A stretch of DNA of 64,000 nucleotides from JAIBBD01 sp041390685 (GCA_041390685.1 JAWKPL010000001.1:372001-436000), one strand, 5' to 3'; shown: positions 51,048 to 59,885, counted from the first letter of the stretch. Notes: generated by a model not told the origin, from the sequence alone. Numbers and translations: made by a program.

Positions 51048-52187
51048 TCACGCGACGAGCTCGAGCAGCGCGTCGGCCGCCGCTGCGCCCCCGCCTCCCG
51101 CGCGCAGCGACACGCCGATCCGCTCGGCGGCCTCCCGGTACGACGCGTTGCCCACGATCTCCCCCATGACCCGCTCGATGTCCCGCTCCGTCGCCCGCCT
51201 GATCCGTAGCCGGATCGCCGCCCCCGCGCCAACGGCAGCCTGCGCCACCATGAAGTTGTCGAACGCCAGTGGCGCGAACACGAGTGGCTTCCCGAAGTAC
51301 AGCGCTTCGTGCGCCGTGTTCGCTCCCCCGTGGCTGACCACGGCATCCACGTGCGGCATCAACGTGAGCAGCGGCAGCCACGGACGGACCACTGCTGGAG
51401 CGGGCAGTCTGGCGAGTTCGGGGCTGCTGCTGCTGAAGATCCCCTGCATACCCCCACGGTGCAGCGCGTCCCCGAGCTTCAGCAGGAACGCGTCCCCTTC
51501 GTTGCCATAGATCGTGCTCAGCGACACGAGCACCTTCGGCCCTGGCCGCAACTCGGACAGCACGTCATTCTCAACGAACCGTCGAGGGTCGATCGCGGGC
51601 CCCACGAACCGCACCTGCGGCGCGGCCGAATCCTCCGGCACGAGCAATGCCGAGGTGTACGCCACAACCAGAGCCGGGGAGACCTCGCGCAGGGCAGCCA
51701 CCCCGCACGCATCCCCCAGCTCCGCTACCCGCTCATCGATCCACGGCTGAATCAGGTGCCGGAGCGGGTTCATCAGTTGCTGCGACGGCGCCGACGTTGC
51801 CCACGGCAGATCCCGCCGCCGCGCCACGATCGCACCCGCCAGCGCGTGCTGGTCGACGAACAGCGCATGCGGCCGGAACTCGTCGCACGCCCGGGTAACG
51901 TCATCCAGGCCAGCCACCGCCGCCGGGAGCACGAGCTCCCGATAGTACGCGTAGAACTGGTCGGCTCGCGGAAGCTCCGTCAGCTCGTGCGTCTTCTCGC
52001 TCGACCACTCGTAGCCACGACCGATCGAGTCGTAGACCGCCGCGCCCTCCGGAAGCACCTCCCGCATCGACGACGATGTCACCCACGCGACCGCATGCCC
52101 CCGCTCGATCAACTCCCGCGCAACGGCGACCGCAGGGTTCAGGTGCCCGTGGAACGGCGGGATGACGAACAGGAACCGCTTGCCCAT
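51048..52187 (-). CDS. GT1 (MGT/UGT-type) glycosyltransferase
   Basis: This 379-residue two-Rossmann GT-B enzyme starts MGKRFLFVIPPFHGHLNPAVA with the catalytic His of the family. Its donor-binding motif is SHGGANTAHEALYFGKPLVF near residue 290. Such enzymes transfer a sugar from a nucleotide donor to macrolides, sterols or lipids. ATG 52187 has CAAAGGGGC upstream. It is on the same strand as, and upstream of, the polyketide synthases (236 bases to the synthase start). Glycosylation of their product is the natural hypothesis. Confidence 0.9.
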   Translation of the reverse strand: MGKRFLFVIPPFHGHLNPAVAVARELIERGHAVAWVTSSSMREVLPEGAAVYDSIGRGYEWSSEKTHELTELPRADQFYAYYRELVLPAAVAGLDDVTRACDEFRPHALFVDQHALAGAIVARRRDLPWATSAPSQQLMNPLRHLIQPWIDERVAELGDACGVAALREVSPALVVAYTSALLVPEDSAAPQVRFVGPAIDPRRFVENDVLSELRPGPKVLVSLSTIYGNEGDAFLLKLGDALHRGGMQGIFSSSSPELARLPAPAVVRPWLPLLTLMPHVDAVVSHGGANTAHEALYFGKPLVFAPLAFDNFMVAQAAVGAGAAIRLRIRRATERDIERVMGEIVGNASYREAAERIGVSLRAGGGGAAAADALLELVA

Positions 52188-52451
52188 GCCCCTTTGACCT
52201 CGACTCGCGCCGCGCGCAGGACGCCGCTGCGCGCCGCCACCAGACTAACCCGCGCGGGCGTGACGTCCATAAGCCCGAAACGGCACCGTCGCCGCATGCG
52301 GTGTTCGAGGCGGGTGTGTCCCCGAGGTCGCGCGTGAGGTGGGACCGAAAGGGCCGCGGCGCTGATCGAGGCGGCTCGCCGTGGACGGACCGGAGATATC
52401 CGCCGTCGTCAGAGGACCGTCGTGTCGCGTCCGTTCCTGGCCGGCGTGCTG

Positions 52452-52661
52452 CTACTGCTGCTGGAGCGCCTTCTTGCGCGCTCGATACTTCCGCATGTAC
52501 TCCCGCATGTAATCGGTGTACTTCTGCGGGTCGCGCGCGCGGCGCTCGCTGCGGTAGAGCGAGTGCGCCTGACGGCAACGGTCGCACCGGCAACCGTAGT
52601 TCGTGTACGCATTGGGTGTGCCGTGAGAGACAAACGAAGGAAGCTCGGCCGCGGCAGGCAT
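52452..52661 (-). CDS. Small Cys-rich HGT-type protein
   Basis: This 69-residue basic protein contains SHGTPNAYTNYGCRCDRCRQAH, cited as two parts: HGTPNAYTNYG and then CRCDRCRQA. A Lys/Arg-rich helix (MREYMRKYRARKKA) follows. The HGT...GCRC..CR.A pattern recurs in small actinobacterial and phage proteins and probably forms a zinc-binding knuckle next to a nucleic-acid-binding helix. ATG 52661 has TGAGGTG upstream. It is divergent from the enoyl-CoA hydratase gene. Function unknown. Confidence 0.7.
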   Translation of the reverse strand: MPAAAELPSFVSHGTPNAYTNYGCRCDRCRQAHSLYRSERRARDPQKYTDYMREYMRKYRARKKALQQQ

Positions 52662-52835
52662 GGACACCTCACATCTACCGTCTGGTGAACATGAGGCGCC
52701 ATGAACCGACGCGGATGGTACCGGATCTCGTCGCTTTGAGGGAATACGCCCGCGCCTGCGGGGTTCCCACGCCACGCCACAACGAGTATGTTGCTCCCGT
52801 CGCGACCAGGCAGTGAGCAAAGGAAGGCGAGCCAG

Positions 52836-53654
52836 ATGGTTTCAAAGGTCTTCGAACTGGTGAACTACGAGAAGCGCAACCGCGTCGCGTGGATCACCAT
52901 CAACAACGCCGAACGCATGAACGCCCTCAGCACCGGCGTGATGAACGGTCTCCACGACTCCTTTAACGAGGCCACCAACGACGACGATGTCTTGGTCGTG
53001 GTCGTGACCGGCGAGGGCGGTCGCGCCTTCTGCGCCGGCGCCGACCTCAAGGAGATGACCGAGCGCGACCAGACCATCGGCCAGGGCGCCGCTCAGCAGG
53101 CCAAGAACGGCTTCGACGCCGCCACGAACTGCAAGAAGCCCATCATCGCGGCCGTCGATGGCTACGCCCTCGCCGGCGGCATGCAGATGTCCGCCCGCTG
53201 CGACTTCCGCATCGCGACGCAGAAGTCGATGTTCGGCATGCCGGAGCCGCTCCGCAGCCTCACCCCCATCAACCTCATGGACACTCTCGAGCTCGGCTTC
53301 GTCCCGCTCGGCTGGGCGCTCTGGATCATCCTCTCCGGTGACCACATCACTGCGCAGCAGGCCCACGACATCGGCTTCGTGCAGTGGCTGGTCCCGGACC
53401 GCGACGCCATGATGGAAGAGGCGGAGAAGCGCGCCGAGATCCTCAAGAAGTGCGCGCCGCTCGCCGTGCAGGCGCTCAAGAACGGCGTCCACCTCCACAT
53501 GAACCCGCCCACCCCGCCCACCGGCACCCTCCTCCTCGACCACCTCAAGAGCGTCAACGCCCCGCTCCTCGACAAGGTCGCCAACAGCGAGGACCGCATG
53601 GAGGGCCCCAAGGCCTTCGCCGAGAAGCGCGCCCCCAACTGGAAGGGCCGCTAG
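52836..53654 (+). CDS. Enoyl-CoA hydratase/isomerase family protein
   Basis: This 272-residue crotonase-fold protein has the oxyanion-hole motif FCAGADLKEM, KPIIAAVDGYALAGGMQMSA, and GMPEPLRSLTP. The second catalytic Glu (in MPEP) is present, but the first, normally in GGGCEL, is Gln (GGMQMS), so simple hydratase activity is doubtful. An isomerase, hydrolase or other crotonase reaction is possible. ATG 52836 has AAAGGAAGG upstream. A strong terminator follows. Confidence 0.88.
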   Translation: MVSKVFELVNYEKRNRVAWITINNAERMNALSTGVMNGLHDSFNEATNDDDVLVVVVTGEGGRAFCAGADLKEMTERDQTIGQGAAQQAKNGFDAATNCKKPIIAAVDGYALAGGMQMSARCDFRIATQKSMFGMPEPLRSLTPINLMDTLELGFVPLGWALWIILSGDHITAQQAHDIGFVQWLVPDRDAMMEEAEKRAEILKKCAPLAVQALKNGVHLHMNPPTPPTGTLLLDHLKSVNAPLLDKVANSEDRMEGPKAFAEKRAPNWKGR

Positions 53655-53680
53655 GCCCCGGCTCTCCCACGGTCATCACT

Positions 53681-53715
53681 CGGAGAGGCCGTCGCGAAAC
53701 GCGGCGGCCTCTCCG
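53681..53715 (+). terminator. Long hairpin terminator
   Basis: An 11-bp stem (cggagaggccg / cggcctctccg) continues through a wobble pair into CGCG/CGCG around an AAA loop. It starts 27 bases after the hydratase gene. Confidence 0.82.
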
Positions 53716-53780
53716 CTTGCCCCCGCTTGCCCCCCCACGGCGCCGCTATCGAGGCCCCAACACGTTCGGGAGTAGCGAGG

Positions 53781-53786
53781 TAGAAT
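53781..53786 (+). promoter_or_regulatory. Candidate -10 for a leaderless MFS transcript
   Basis: TAGAAT ends 8 bases before the GTG at 53794. No convincing -35 is seen. The spacing matches other probable leaderless genes in the window. Confidence 0.4.
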
Positions 53787-53793
53787 CCGCCTC

Positions 53794-55116
53794 GTGACCG
53801 CCGCCACGACCACTGCCGATCCACAGCCCCGCGTCTTCTACGGCTGGTGGATCGTGGCCGGCGCCGTCGTAGGCTACTTCGTGTCCGTCGCCGCCGGCGC
53901 CGGCTCCGCCGGCATCTTCCTCCGCCCGATCGTCGACGACCTCGGCTGGAGCGTCGGCGCCTTCACACTCGCCATCACCGGCACCAACGTCATCAGCGGG
54001 CTCGCGGGCGTCTTCATCGGCCCGCTGGTCGACAAGCACGGCGCGCGGCCGCTGATGTTGGCCGGGACCGTCGTCCTCTCCGGCTCGCTGCTACTCATCT
54101 CCCGCGTCCACGAGCCCTGGCAGTTCTTCCTCCTCCAGTCGCTCGGCGTCGGCCTCGGCATCTCCCTGCTCGGCCCGCTTGTCCTCAACATCACCATGTC
54201 GAAGTGGTTCGTCCTCCGCCGCGGCTGGGCAATCGCACTGGGCTCCACCGGCATCTCCTTCGCCAGCATCCTCGTCCCGCTTGCGCTCACCCGCGTCGTC
54301 GACAACCTCGGATGGCGCGAGGGCTACCTCGTCCTCGGCGCCGGCGCCCTCGTCCTTTCCATCCCCGTGGCGCTCATCATGCGCCGCCAGCCCGAAGACT
54401 ACGGGCTGCTCCCGGATGGCCGCCGAGGCGACGGCGTCGGCACCTCACAGGCCGACCACGACACCATCACCCTCGACCGCCTGAACTCGTACACCAGACA
54501 GGAGGCCGTTCGCACCCGCGCCCTCTGGCTCCTCACCCTCTCCTTCGGCTGCTTCGGCGGCGGCGCCTTCGGCGTCCTCATCCACGGCATCCCCTTCGTC
54601 ACCGAAGCCGGCTTCACGAGGAGCGACGCCGCCCTCGCCGCCGCCGTCGCCGGCGTCGCCAACCTCATCGCCAAGTTCTTCTGGGGCTACACCCTCGCGA
54701 GGTTCCAGGTCCGCTCGCTCTGGGTCGGCAGCTTCTCCGGCATGATCGCGGGCGCCGCCCTCATGCTCCTCTCCCGCGAGACCGGGCAGTTGCCGCTGAT
54801 GCTCTTCGGCTTCTTCGTCTGGGGCCTCGGCTTCGGCGGAGGCGTTCCCCTCGGAGAGTTCATCTGGGCGAAGTACTTCGGCCGCGTCCACATCGGCGCC
54901 GTCCGGAGCATCGGCATGCCCATCGGCATCGCCTTCGGCGCCGCCGGCCCCCTCGCCGTGTCCGCCCTCTTCGACGCGAGCGGCTCCTACACCTCCGCCT
55001 GGCTCATGCTCGCCGTCGTCTACGTCGTCGGCGCCGTCGCCGTCCTCATCTCCCGCGAACCGCCCCCCAAGGTCGCCTCACTCGCCGACCTCCCCCTCGC
55101 CGCCGCCGAGGCTTGA
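53794..55116 (+). CDS. MFS transporter (OFA/MCT-like)
   Basis: This 440-residue, 12-helix major facilitator starts with VFYGWWIVAGAVVGYF, typical of oxalate/formate-antiporter and monocarboxylate-type members. The MFS loop motif GPLVDKHGARPLML lies between helices 2 and 3, a central loop is at residues 205-235, and SLWVGSFSGMIAGAAL appears in the second half. It likely exchanges or co-transports small carboxylates; the substrate is not predictable. The start is GTG 53794, close to a -10-like hexamer. Confidence 0.9.
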   Translation: MTAATTTADPQPRVFYGWWIVAGAVVGYFVSVAAGAGSAGIFLRPIVDDLGWSVGAFTLAITGTNVISGLAGVFIGPLVDKHGARPLMLAGTVVLSGSLLLISRVHEPWQFFLLQSLGVGLGISLLGPLVLNITMSKWFVLRRGWAIALGSTGISFASILVPLALTRVVDNLGWREGYLVLGAGALVLSIPVALIMRRQPEDYGLLPDGRRGDGVGTSQADHDTITLDRLNSYTRQEAVRTRALWLLTLSFGCFGGGAFGVLIHGIPFVTEAGFTRSDAALAAAVAGVANLIAKFFWGYTLARFQVRSLWVGSFSGMIAGAALMLLSRETGQLPLMLFGFFVWGLGFGGGVPLGEFIWAKYFGRVHIGAVRSIGMPIGIAFGAAGPLAVSALFDASGSYTSAWLMLAVVYVVGAVAVLISREPPPKVASLADLPLAAAEA

Positions 55117-55220
55117 GTGATCCCACTGTTGCCGCGACGTTCGCCGCGACGCCCCCGCCGCAGCCCTATCATGCTCTCGCGCGGAAAAGTGGCACGGGAA
55201 TCTGCGAGAAGGGAAGAGCG

Positions 55221-55634
55221 ATGCTGGGTGACAGAGTCTGGGAAGGCACGGGGAACACAACCGGGACGCGAGTCTTACCCGGTGACGACTTCCGGTACGT
55301 GAAGCTCGAACTCACCATCGAGGGCTCCGGCAAGGTCCTCGGCATGGACGCGACCAACATGGGCACCTTCAGCACCTTCGAACGCGTGCCGGGACAGATG
55401 TATGCCCAGGGCCAGGGCATCATGATGACCGCCGACGGACAGAGCGCGATCTGGAACGGCCACGGTATCGGACATCCTACCGGCGACGGCATGGGCATCA
55501 CGATTCGATACGCCGTCGCTGTCCAGGCCGACCCCGCCGGCGCTCTCGCGGCCCTCAACGGTTGCCTCCTCGTCGGCGAATTCGAATCAGCCGCCGACGG
55601 CTCATGGACCGACGCCGGTTGGGAGTGGAAGTAG
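55221..55634 (+). CDS. Hypothetical beta-rich protein
   Basis: This 137-residue soluble protein, without signal peptide, is rich in Gly and beta-strand pattern (GTRVLPGDDFRYVKLELTIE, GQGIMMTADGQSAIWNGHGI). It could be a lipocalin- or allene-oxide-cyclase-like barrel; I do not recognise the family. GAAGGGAAG precedes ATG 55221, and TATCAT at 55167-55172 may be its -10. It lies between the MFS transporter and the amine oxidase, on the same strand, in a 104-base and a 102-base spacing. Confidence 0.65.
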   Translation: MLGDRVWEGTGNTTGTRVLPGDDFRYVKLELTIEGSGKVLGMDATNMGTFSTFERVPGQMYAQGQGIMMTADGQSAIWNGHGIGHPTGDGMGITIRYAVAVQADPAGALAALNGCLLVGEFESAADGSWTDAGWEWK

Positions 55635-55721
55635 CCGCCACCCCACGAGTGGACGGACGCGCCCGCCGAGCTTCTCCGGCCACTCGCAGCTCGTTAGTCC
55701 CTAGGCCCACGCCCGGCTGCG

Positions 55722-55730
55722 TGCTATAGA
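55722..55730 (+). promoter_or_regulatory. Extended -10 promoter of the amine oxidase
   Basis: TGCTATAGA is an extended -10 (TGn plus TATAGA). The ATG at 55737 is where transcription should begin, so the mRNA is predicted to be leaderless. No -35 is needed for this promoter type. Confidence 0.5.
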
Positions 55731-55736
55731 AAGGCG

Positions 55737-57407
55737 ATGACAGGAAGAACACCTCTCTTCTCCCGCGTATCTCGCCTAATGGACGAGGCTGACCGCCGTA
55801 ACCGTCTTCAGGTCGGCGTCAGCCGCCGTCAATTCCTGAGACGAGGCGGCGCGGCGCTCGCCGCAGGGGCCGCACTCGCCGCGCTTCCGGCGTCCACGTT
55901 GCCTGCTGCCGCCACCGCGAGCTCGCAGCCGCGGATCACCATCGTCGGGGCCGGCATCGCCGGTCTCTCCGCCGCCCACGAGCTCCAGCGCTCCGGCCTC
56001 ACTGCCACCATCTACGAGGGCTCTGGCCGCATCGGTGGCCGTATTTGGAGCGCGCACGGCATCATGGGCCCCGGCCTCACGACCGAAATCGGCGGCGAGT
56101 TCATCGACTCCGGTCACAAGGAAATGCTCGCCTTCGCCAGGGCGTTCGGTCTGCCGCTCATCGACGTAGAGTCCCCGTCCGAGCAGGGCCTGCGAAAGGC
56201 CTTCTATTTCGACGGCCAGATGAAGACAGAGCAGCAGGTGATCGAGGCATTCCGCCCGCTCGCCGCGGTCATCGCTCAGGACCAGAAGGACGTCGCCTTC
56301 GCCGACTACCTCCATTACAACCAGCGTGCCCTGGAGCTCGACAACACGTCGATCGCCGAGTACCTCAGTCAGATCGGCGCATCCGGTTTCATCCGGGAGT
56401 TGCTCGACGTGGCGTACCTGACCGAGTACGGCGGCGAGACGGACATCCAATCCGCCCTTAACCTCGTCTTCCTCATTGGGACCAGGACCAACCAGGGGTT
56501 CCAGGAGTTCGGGATCTCGGACCAGCGGTACAAGGTCGAGGGCGGCAACCAGCGCATCAGCGATGCCCTCGCCGCGAGCATTCAGCAGCGCGGCTCTGCT
56601 ATTCACCCCGGCGAACGGCTCGTCGCCGTCCGTGAGCAACGTGGACCCGGCGGCAAAACGTTCGTCTGCACCTTCCGCTCGGCCGGAGGCAGCGCTCACG
56701 ATGTCACCACCGACATCCTCCTGCTCACCGTCCCCTTCTCCGTCCTCCGTGACATCGATCTCGCTGTCGACCTCGTCCCGCGCGTGCGCCGCTACATCGA
56801 CGAGTGCGGATACGGCACCAACTCGAAGCTCGTGCTCGGGTTCAACCGCCGCTACTGGCGGGACGCCGGACAGAACGGGCTCTTCTTCACGGATCTCGAG
56901 CTGCAGTCGGGGTGGGACAGCTCTCAGCTCCAGCCAGGCGACCTGGGCAGCTTGACGATCTATACCGGAGGCCAGCAGGGCATCGCCGCAGGCGGCGGCT
57001 CGGTCCAGTCTCAGCGCAACCAGGCGCTCCCGCAGGTCGATGCGATGTTCCCCGGCGCACAGGCCAACGCGAACGGCCGCGCCTTCCGCTTCGTCTGGCC
57101 CACGTATGAGTGGAGCAAGGGCAGCTACACCTCCTTTACGACGGGCCAGTACACGGCATTCACGGGTAGCGCGGAACCCGCCGCGATCGGTGACTACCCG
57201 GAGCCCAGCGGCCAGCTGTTCTTCGCCGGCGAACACCTCAACTTCGACTTCCAGGGCTACATGGAAGGCGGCGCTGTCTCGGGAAGCAGGCCGCAAGGCA
57301 GATCGCGCGGCTGGTCTGAGCGACCCGAGCGGGCCGGCGAACCAGCAACGCCGCCCCGCTCACGAAATACGGCTCAGCGTGAGCTCCAGCGTCGCGGCGC
57401 CCGCTAG
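55737..57407 (+). CDS. Tat-exported FAD amine oxidase, frameshifted near the C-terminus
   Basis: A flavin amine oxidase (monoamine-oxidase family). A Tat signal SRRQFLRRGG (residues 29-38) precedes a hydrophobic stretch. FAD motifs follow: ITIVGAGIAGLSAAHEL, GRIGGRIWS, TEIGGEFIDSG and the C-terminal FFAGEHLNFDFQGYMEGGA. After VS the family would continue GKQAARQIARLV and stop at 57319; that sequence is present one frame over. Instead about 35 Arg/Pro-rich residues follow to 57407, running into the opposite-strand gene. Adding one G to the GGG at 57280-57282 restores the normal end. The protein is probably a functional enzyme acting outside the cytoplasm; the substrate is unknown. Confidence 0.87.
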   Translation: MTGRTPLFSRVSRLMDEADRRNRLQVGVSRRQFLRRGGAALAAGAALAALPASTLPAAATASSQPRITIVGAGIAGLSAAHELQRSGLTATIYEGSGRIGGRIWSAHGIMGPGLTTEIGGEFIDSGHKEMLAFARAFGLPLIDVESPSEQGLRKAFYFDGQMKTEQQVIEAFRPLAAVIAQDQKDVAFADYLHYNQRALELDNTSIAEYLSQIGASGFIRELLDVAYLTEYGGETDIQSALNLVFLIGTRTNQGFQEFGISDQRYKVEGGNQRISDALAASIQQRGSAIHPGERLVAVREQRGPGGKTFVCTFRSAGGSAHDVTTDILLLTVPFSVLRDIDLAVDLVPRVRRYIDECGYGTNSKLVLGFNRRYWRDAGQNGLFFTDLELQSGWDSSQLQPGDLGSLTIYTGGQQGIAAGGGSVQSQRNQALPQVDAMFPGAQANANGRAFRFVWPTYEWSKGSYTSFTTGQYTAFTGSAEPAAIGDYPEPSGQLFFAGEHLNFDFQGYMEGGAVSGSRPQGRSRGWSERPERAGEPATPPRSRNTAQRELQRRGAR

Positions 57408-58897
57408 CCCTCCGCCGTCGCCAGTCGCACCGTTCCCGCCGAACCATCCACGATGACCAGGCTTCCATCGGGAATCTCCGAGGTCGCCCCCGTCATCCCC
57501 ACCACCGCCGGCAGCCCCAGCTCGCGCGCGACGACGGCCGCGTGTGTCAGCACGCCCCCCGCCCCTGTCACCAGCGCCCCGATCACGCCGAAGTACGGCG
57601 TCCACTCCGGAGCCGTCGCGGCGCACACCAACACGTCCCCGGGCTCCAGTTGCCAGGCATCCTCCAGCGACGCGATTACCCGCGCACGCCCCTGATATAC
57701 CCCGCGCGACCCCGCGATCCCGCGCCAGGCCCCCTCTTCGACCCGCGCCTCCGCGCCCGCGCCCAGCCGCGCGGGGGGCGGCGCCGCGCGCCACCGCGTC
57801 TGCTGCGCCCGCCGACGCTCGATGAGGTCGTCCGCGACTCGCTCACCCGTCTCAAGGCCCTCCACCACCTCGTCGACCGACAGGTAGAACACTTCCTCCG
57901 CCGTCCTGAGGAGCCCCCGCTCGCGCATCGCCTCCCCGGCACGCAGCCAGCGCCGCCGCGAGGCCGCGATCAACCGCTGGTCGCAGAACAGGTTGTGGTC
58001 CTCCGACACCGGCGCGAGCTGCTGCGCCGCCTGCAGCACGTTCCATGCCTCCTCGTCGAGCCCTGCCATCGACAGCTCGCGCTCCAGCTCCAGCCGTCGT
58101 GCCTTGGCACGTGCTTCTGCCGCCCCCGGGTCACGTTCGTCCCCCTCGAGCGCCATCGCCGCCACCATGGCCAGCGGGATCGAGGCGTCCTCTCGCCACG
58201 TCGGCAGGTCGATGAGATGCATCGTCGTCGTGTCGCCAAACAGCTCCACCAGCGCTGCGAACTGCTCTCGGAACGCCCGCGCCCCCGCGGAGCCGCCTTC
58301 CGGCACCTCTCCCTCGCGCACCGCCGCCGCAACCGCCTCGTCGGCCGCCGCGATTCGAGACAGCCCCCACAGCGCCGATGTCCGCGCCGTCGAGGTGTTC
58401 GGGAAGCCCGCCAGCAGCGCGAGCGCGTCGTCGCGCCGCTCCGCCCCGAACCGCTCCGCGTGCAGCTCCAGCCACCGCGACGATGCCGGCAGCACCACCG
58501 CCATCGTCTCCATGTGCACGCGCCCGAACACCGAGTCGAACCCCGCGTCGAGGCTCAACAGCCGGTCCCGCCAGCTTCCCGCCTCAACTGAGGCGGGGTC
58601 GAATGCGTCGAACGCCGTTCGCGCCTCCTCGATCGCCGGGAACAGCCGCTCCCGCCATCCCCCGATCGCTTCGAGGTCAAACGGGCCGCGCCGGGGCGGC
58701 ATCTGCCAGTCCCGCGAGTAGGCATATCCGTTCACGTACAGCTGCCCCGGCAGCCCGTCCGCCTGCGTGCGCTGCTGTAGCGAACGGATACTCCGCTCCA
58801 GCAGCGTCGCCGACCCCGGCAGATGCTCGTTGTACACCCACCCGATGGCCTCGTACTCCGGCCCCGGCAGCCTGAACTCGACGTGACGCTCCGCCAC
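57404..58897 (-). CDS. PEP-utilising enzyme: substrate-binding plus swivelling His domain
   Basis: This 497-residue protein is like the C-terminal two-thirds of rifampicin phosphotransferase/PEP-synthase-type proteins. It has a long helical domain, then a PEP-utiliser mobile domain ending GGVLTHAAVVARELGLPAVVG, with the phosphoryl-carrier His, and IPDGSLVIVDGSAGTV. It has no ATP-grasp of its own; that half is encoded divergently 40 bases away. GTG 58897 is chosen (AGGTGG upstream); longer starts would overlap the divergent gene. The partners together could phosphorylate a small molecule using ATP. Confidence 0.8.
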   Translation of the reverse strand: MAERHVEFRLPGPEYEAIGWVYNEHLPGSATLLERSIRSLQQRTQADGLPGQLYVNGYAYSRDWQMPPRRGPFDLEAIGGWRERLFPAIEEARTAFDAFDPASVEAGSWRDRLLSLDAGFDSVFGRVHMETMAVVLPASSRWLELHAERFGAERRDDALALLAGFPNTSTARTSALWGLSRIAAADEAVAAAVREGEVPEGGSAGARAFREQFAALVELFGDTTTMHLIDLPTWREDASIPLAMVAAMALEGDERDPGAAEARAKARRLELERELSMAGLDEEAWNVLQAAQQLAPVSEDHNLFCDQRLIAASRRRWLRAGEAMRERGLLRTAEEVFYLSVDEVVEGLETGERVADDLIERRRAQQTRWRAAPPPARLGAGAEARVEEGAWRGIAGSRGVYQGRARVIASLEDAWQLEPGDVLVCAATAPEWTPYFGVIGALVTGAGGVLTHAAVVARELGLPAVVGMTGATSEIPDGSLVIVDGSAGTVRLATAEG

Positions 58898-58937
58898 CTT
58901 GCACCACCTGTCGCATCTTCGGGAGTCGAGGTGGATC

Positions 58938-59801
58938 ATGTCCCCCAGCGCACTGAGCGACAACGAGGTCTACATGCAGGTCCTGCCCCTGGGCGCCCCC
59001 GGCAGCGACGACCCCACCCTCGTCGGCGCCAAGGCCGCCAACCTCAGCCGCCTCGCCGCGTACTACAACGTGCCGCCCGGGTTCGTGATCCCCGCCGTCC
59101 CCGCGGACGCGCTCCCGCAGCCGTCGTTCTGGCCCCCGGTCATCGAGGCCTACCACGCCCTGGCCGCGGACGGCCACGCCGTCGCCGTACGCTCCTCCGC
59201 CCTCGACGAGGACAGCGACAGCGCCTCCTTCGCCGGACAGCACTCCACCGTCCTCGGCGTCCGCGGGGAGGACGAGTTCCGCGCCGCCGTGCTCGAGGTG
59301 CTCGCGTCCGCCGTCACCCCCGCGGCCCTCGCGTACCGGGCGGCGCACAGCCTCCCCGCTGCAGACATCCGCATGGCCATCCTCGTCCAGCGGCTCGTCG
59401 CCGCCGAGGTCTCAGCGGTCGTCTTCAGCCAGGACGTCGTCCACGGCGACCCGGACGAAGTGGTGATCAATGCCACCTGGGGACTCGGCGAACCGCTCGT
59501 CTCCGGGGAGGTCACACCGGACACCGTTCGGGCCAGCGCCCTCGAGTTCGACGTGCTCCGTCGTGAGGTCGCAGACAAGACCCTCATGCGAGTCCTCACC
59601 CCGGACGGCCTCACCACTCTGCCCGTCCCCGAGGCGCTGCGCCGCAGGCCCGCACTCGCCGACGCCCAGGTCGCCGCCCTCGCCCGGCTCGCGACCGACC
59701 TCGAGCGCCGCATGGGCGCCCCGGTCGATATCGAATGCGCCTTCGCCGGCGGAGCGCTTTACCTGCTCCAGTGCCGTCCCATCACCGCCCGCGCTGTCTG
59801 A
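58938..59801 (+). CDS. PEP synthase/PPDK-type ATP-grasp domain protein
   Basis: This 287-residue protein is the N-terminal nucleotide-binding half of PEP-synthase, PPDK and rifampicin-phosphotransferase enzymes. It shows VGAKAANLSRLAAYYNVPPGFVI, VAVRSSALDEDSDSASFAGQHST, ILVQRLVAAEVSAVVFS, INATWGLGEPLVSGEV, and the C-terminal DIECAFAGGALYLLQCRPI. All ATP-grasp elements are present but the His domain is missing; it is on the opposite strand at 57404-58897. ATG 58938 has GAGGTGG upstream. A strong terminator follows. Confidence 0.88.
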   Translation: MSPSALSDNEVYMQVLPLGAPGSDDPTLVGAKAANLSRLAAYYNVPPGFVIPAVPADALPQPSFWPPVIEAYHALAADGHAVAVRSSALDEDSDSASFAGQHSTVLGVRGEDEFRAAVLEVLASAVTPAALAYRAAHSLPAADIRMAILVQRLVAAEVSAVVFSQDVVHGDPDEVVINATWGLGEPLVSGEVTPDTVRASALEFDVLRREVADKTLMRVLTPDGLTTLPVPEALRRRPALADAQVAALARLATDLERRMGAPVDIECAFAGGALYLLQCRPITARAV

Positions 59802-59826
59802 GGCCGCGCGACCGCAGCCGTGTACA

Positions 59827-59866
59827 CGGCGGGGGGCCGGCACACTGCTGCGCCGGCCCCCCGCCG
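59827..59866. terminator. Bidirectional terminator
   Basis: A 15-bp perfect GC-rich stem (cggcggggggccggc / gccggccccccgccg) with a 10-base loop lies between the ATP-grasp gene and the convergent DsbA-like gene, 25 and 19 bases from their ends. Confidence 0.88.
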
Positions 59867-59885
59867 TTCAGTCCCTCGCGTTGGT

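Noticed and set aside
53847..55220. Long frame upstream of the hypothetical protein at 55221
   Set aside because: Arg/Pro/His-rich shadow of the MFS transporter; a proper ribosome site marks ATG 55221.
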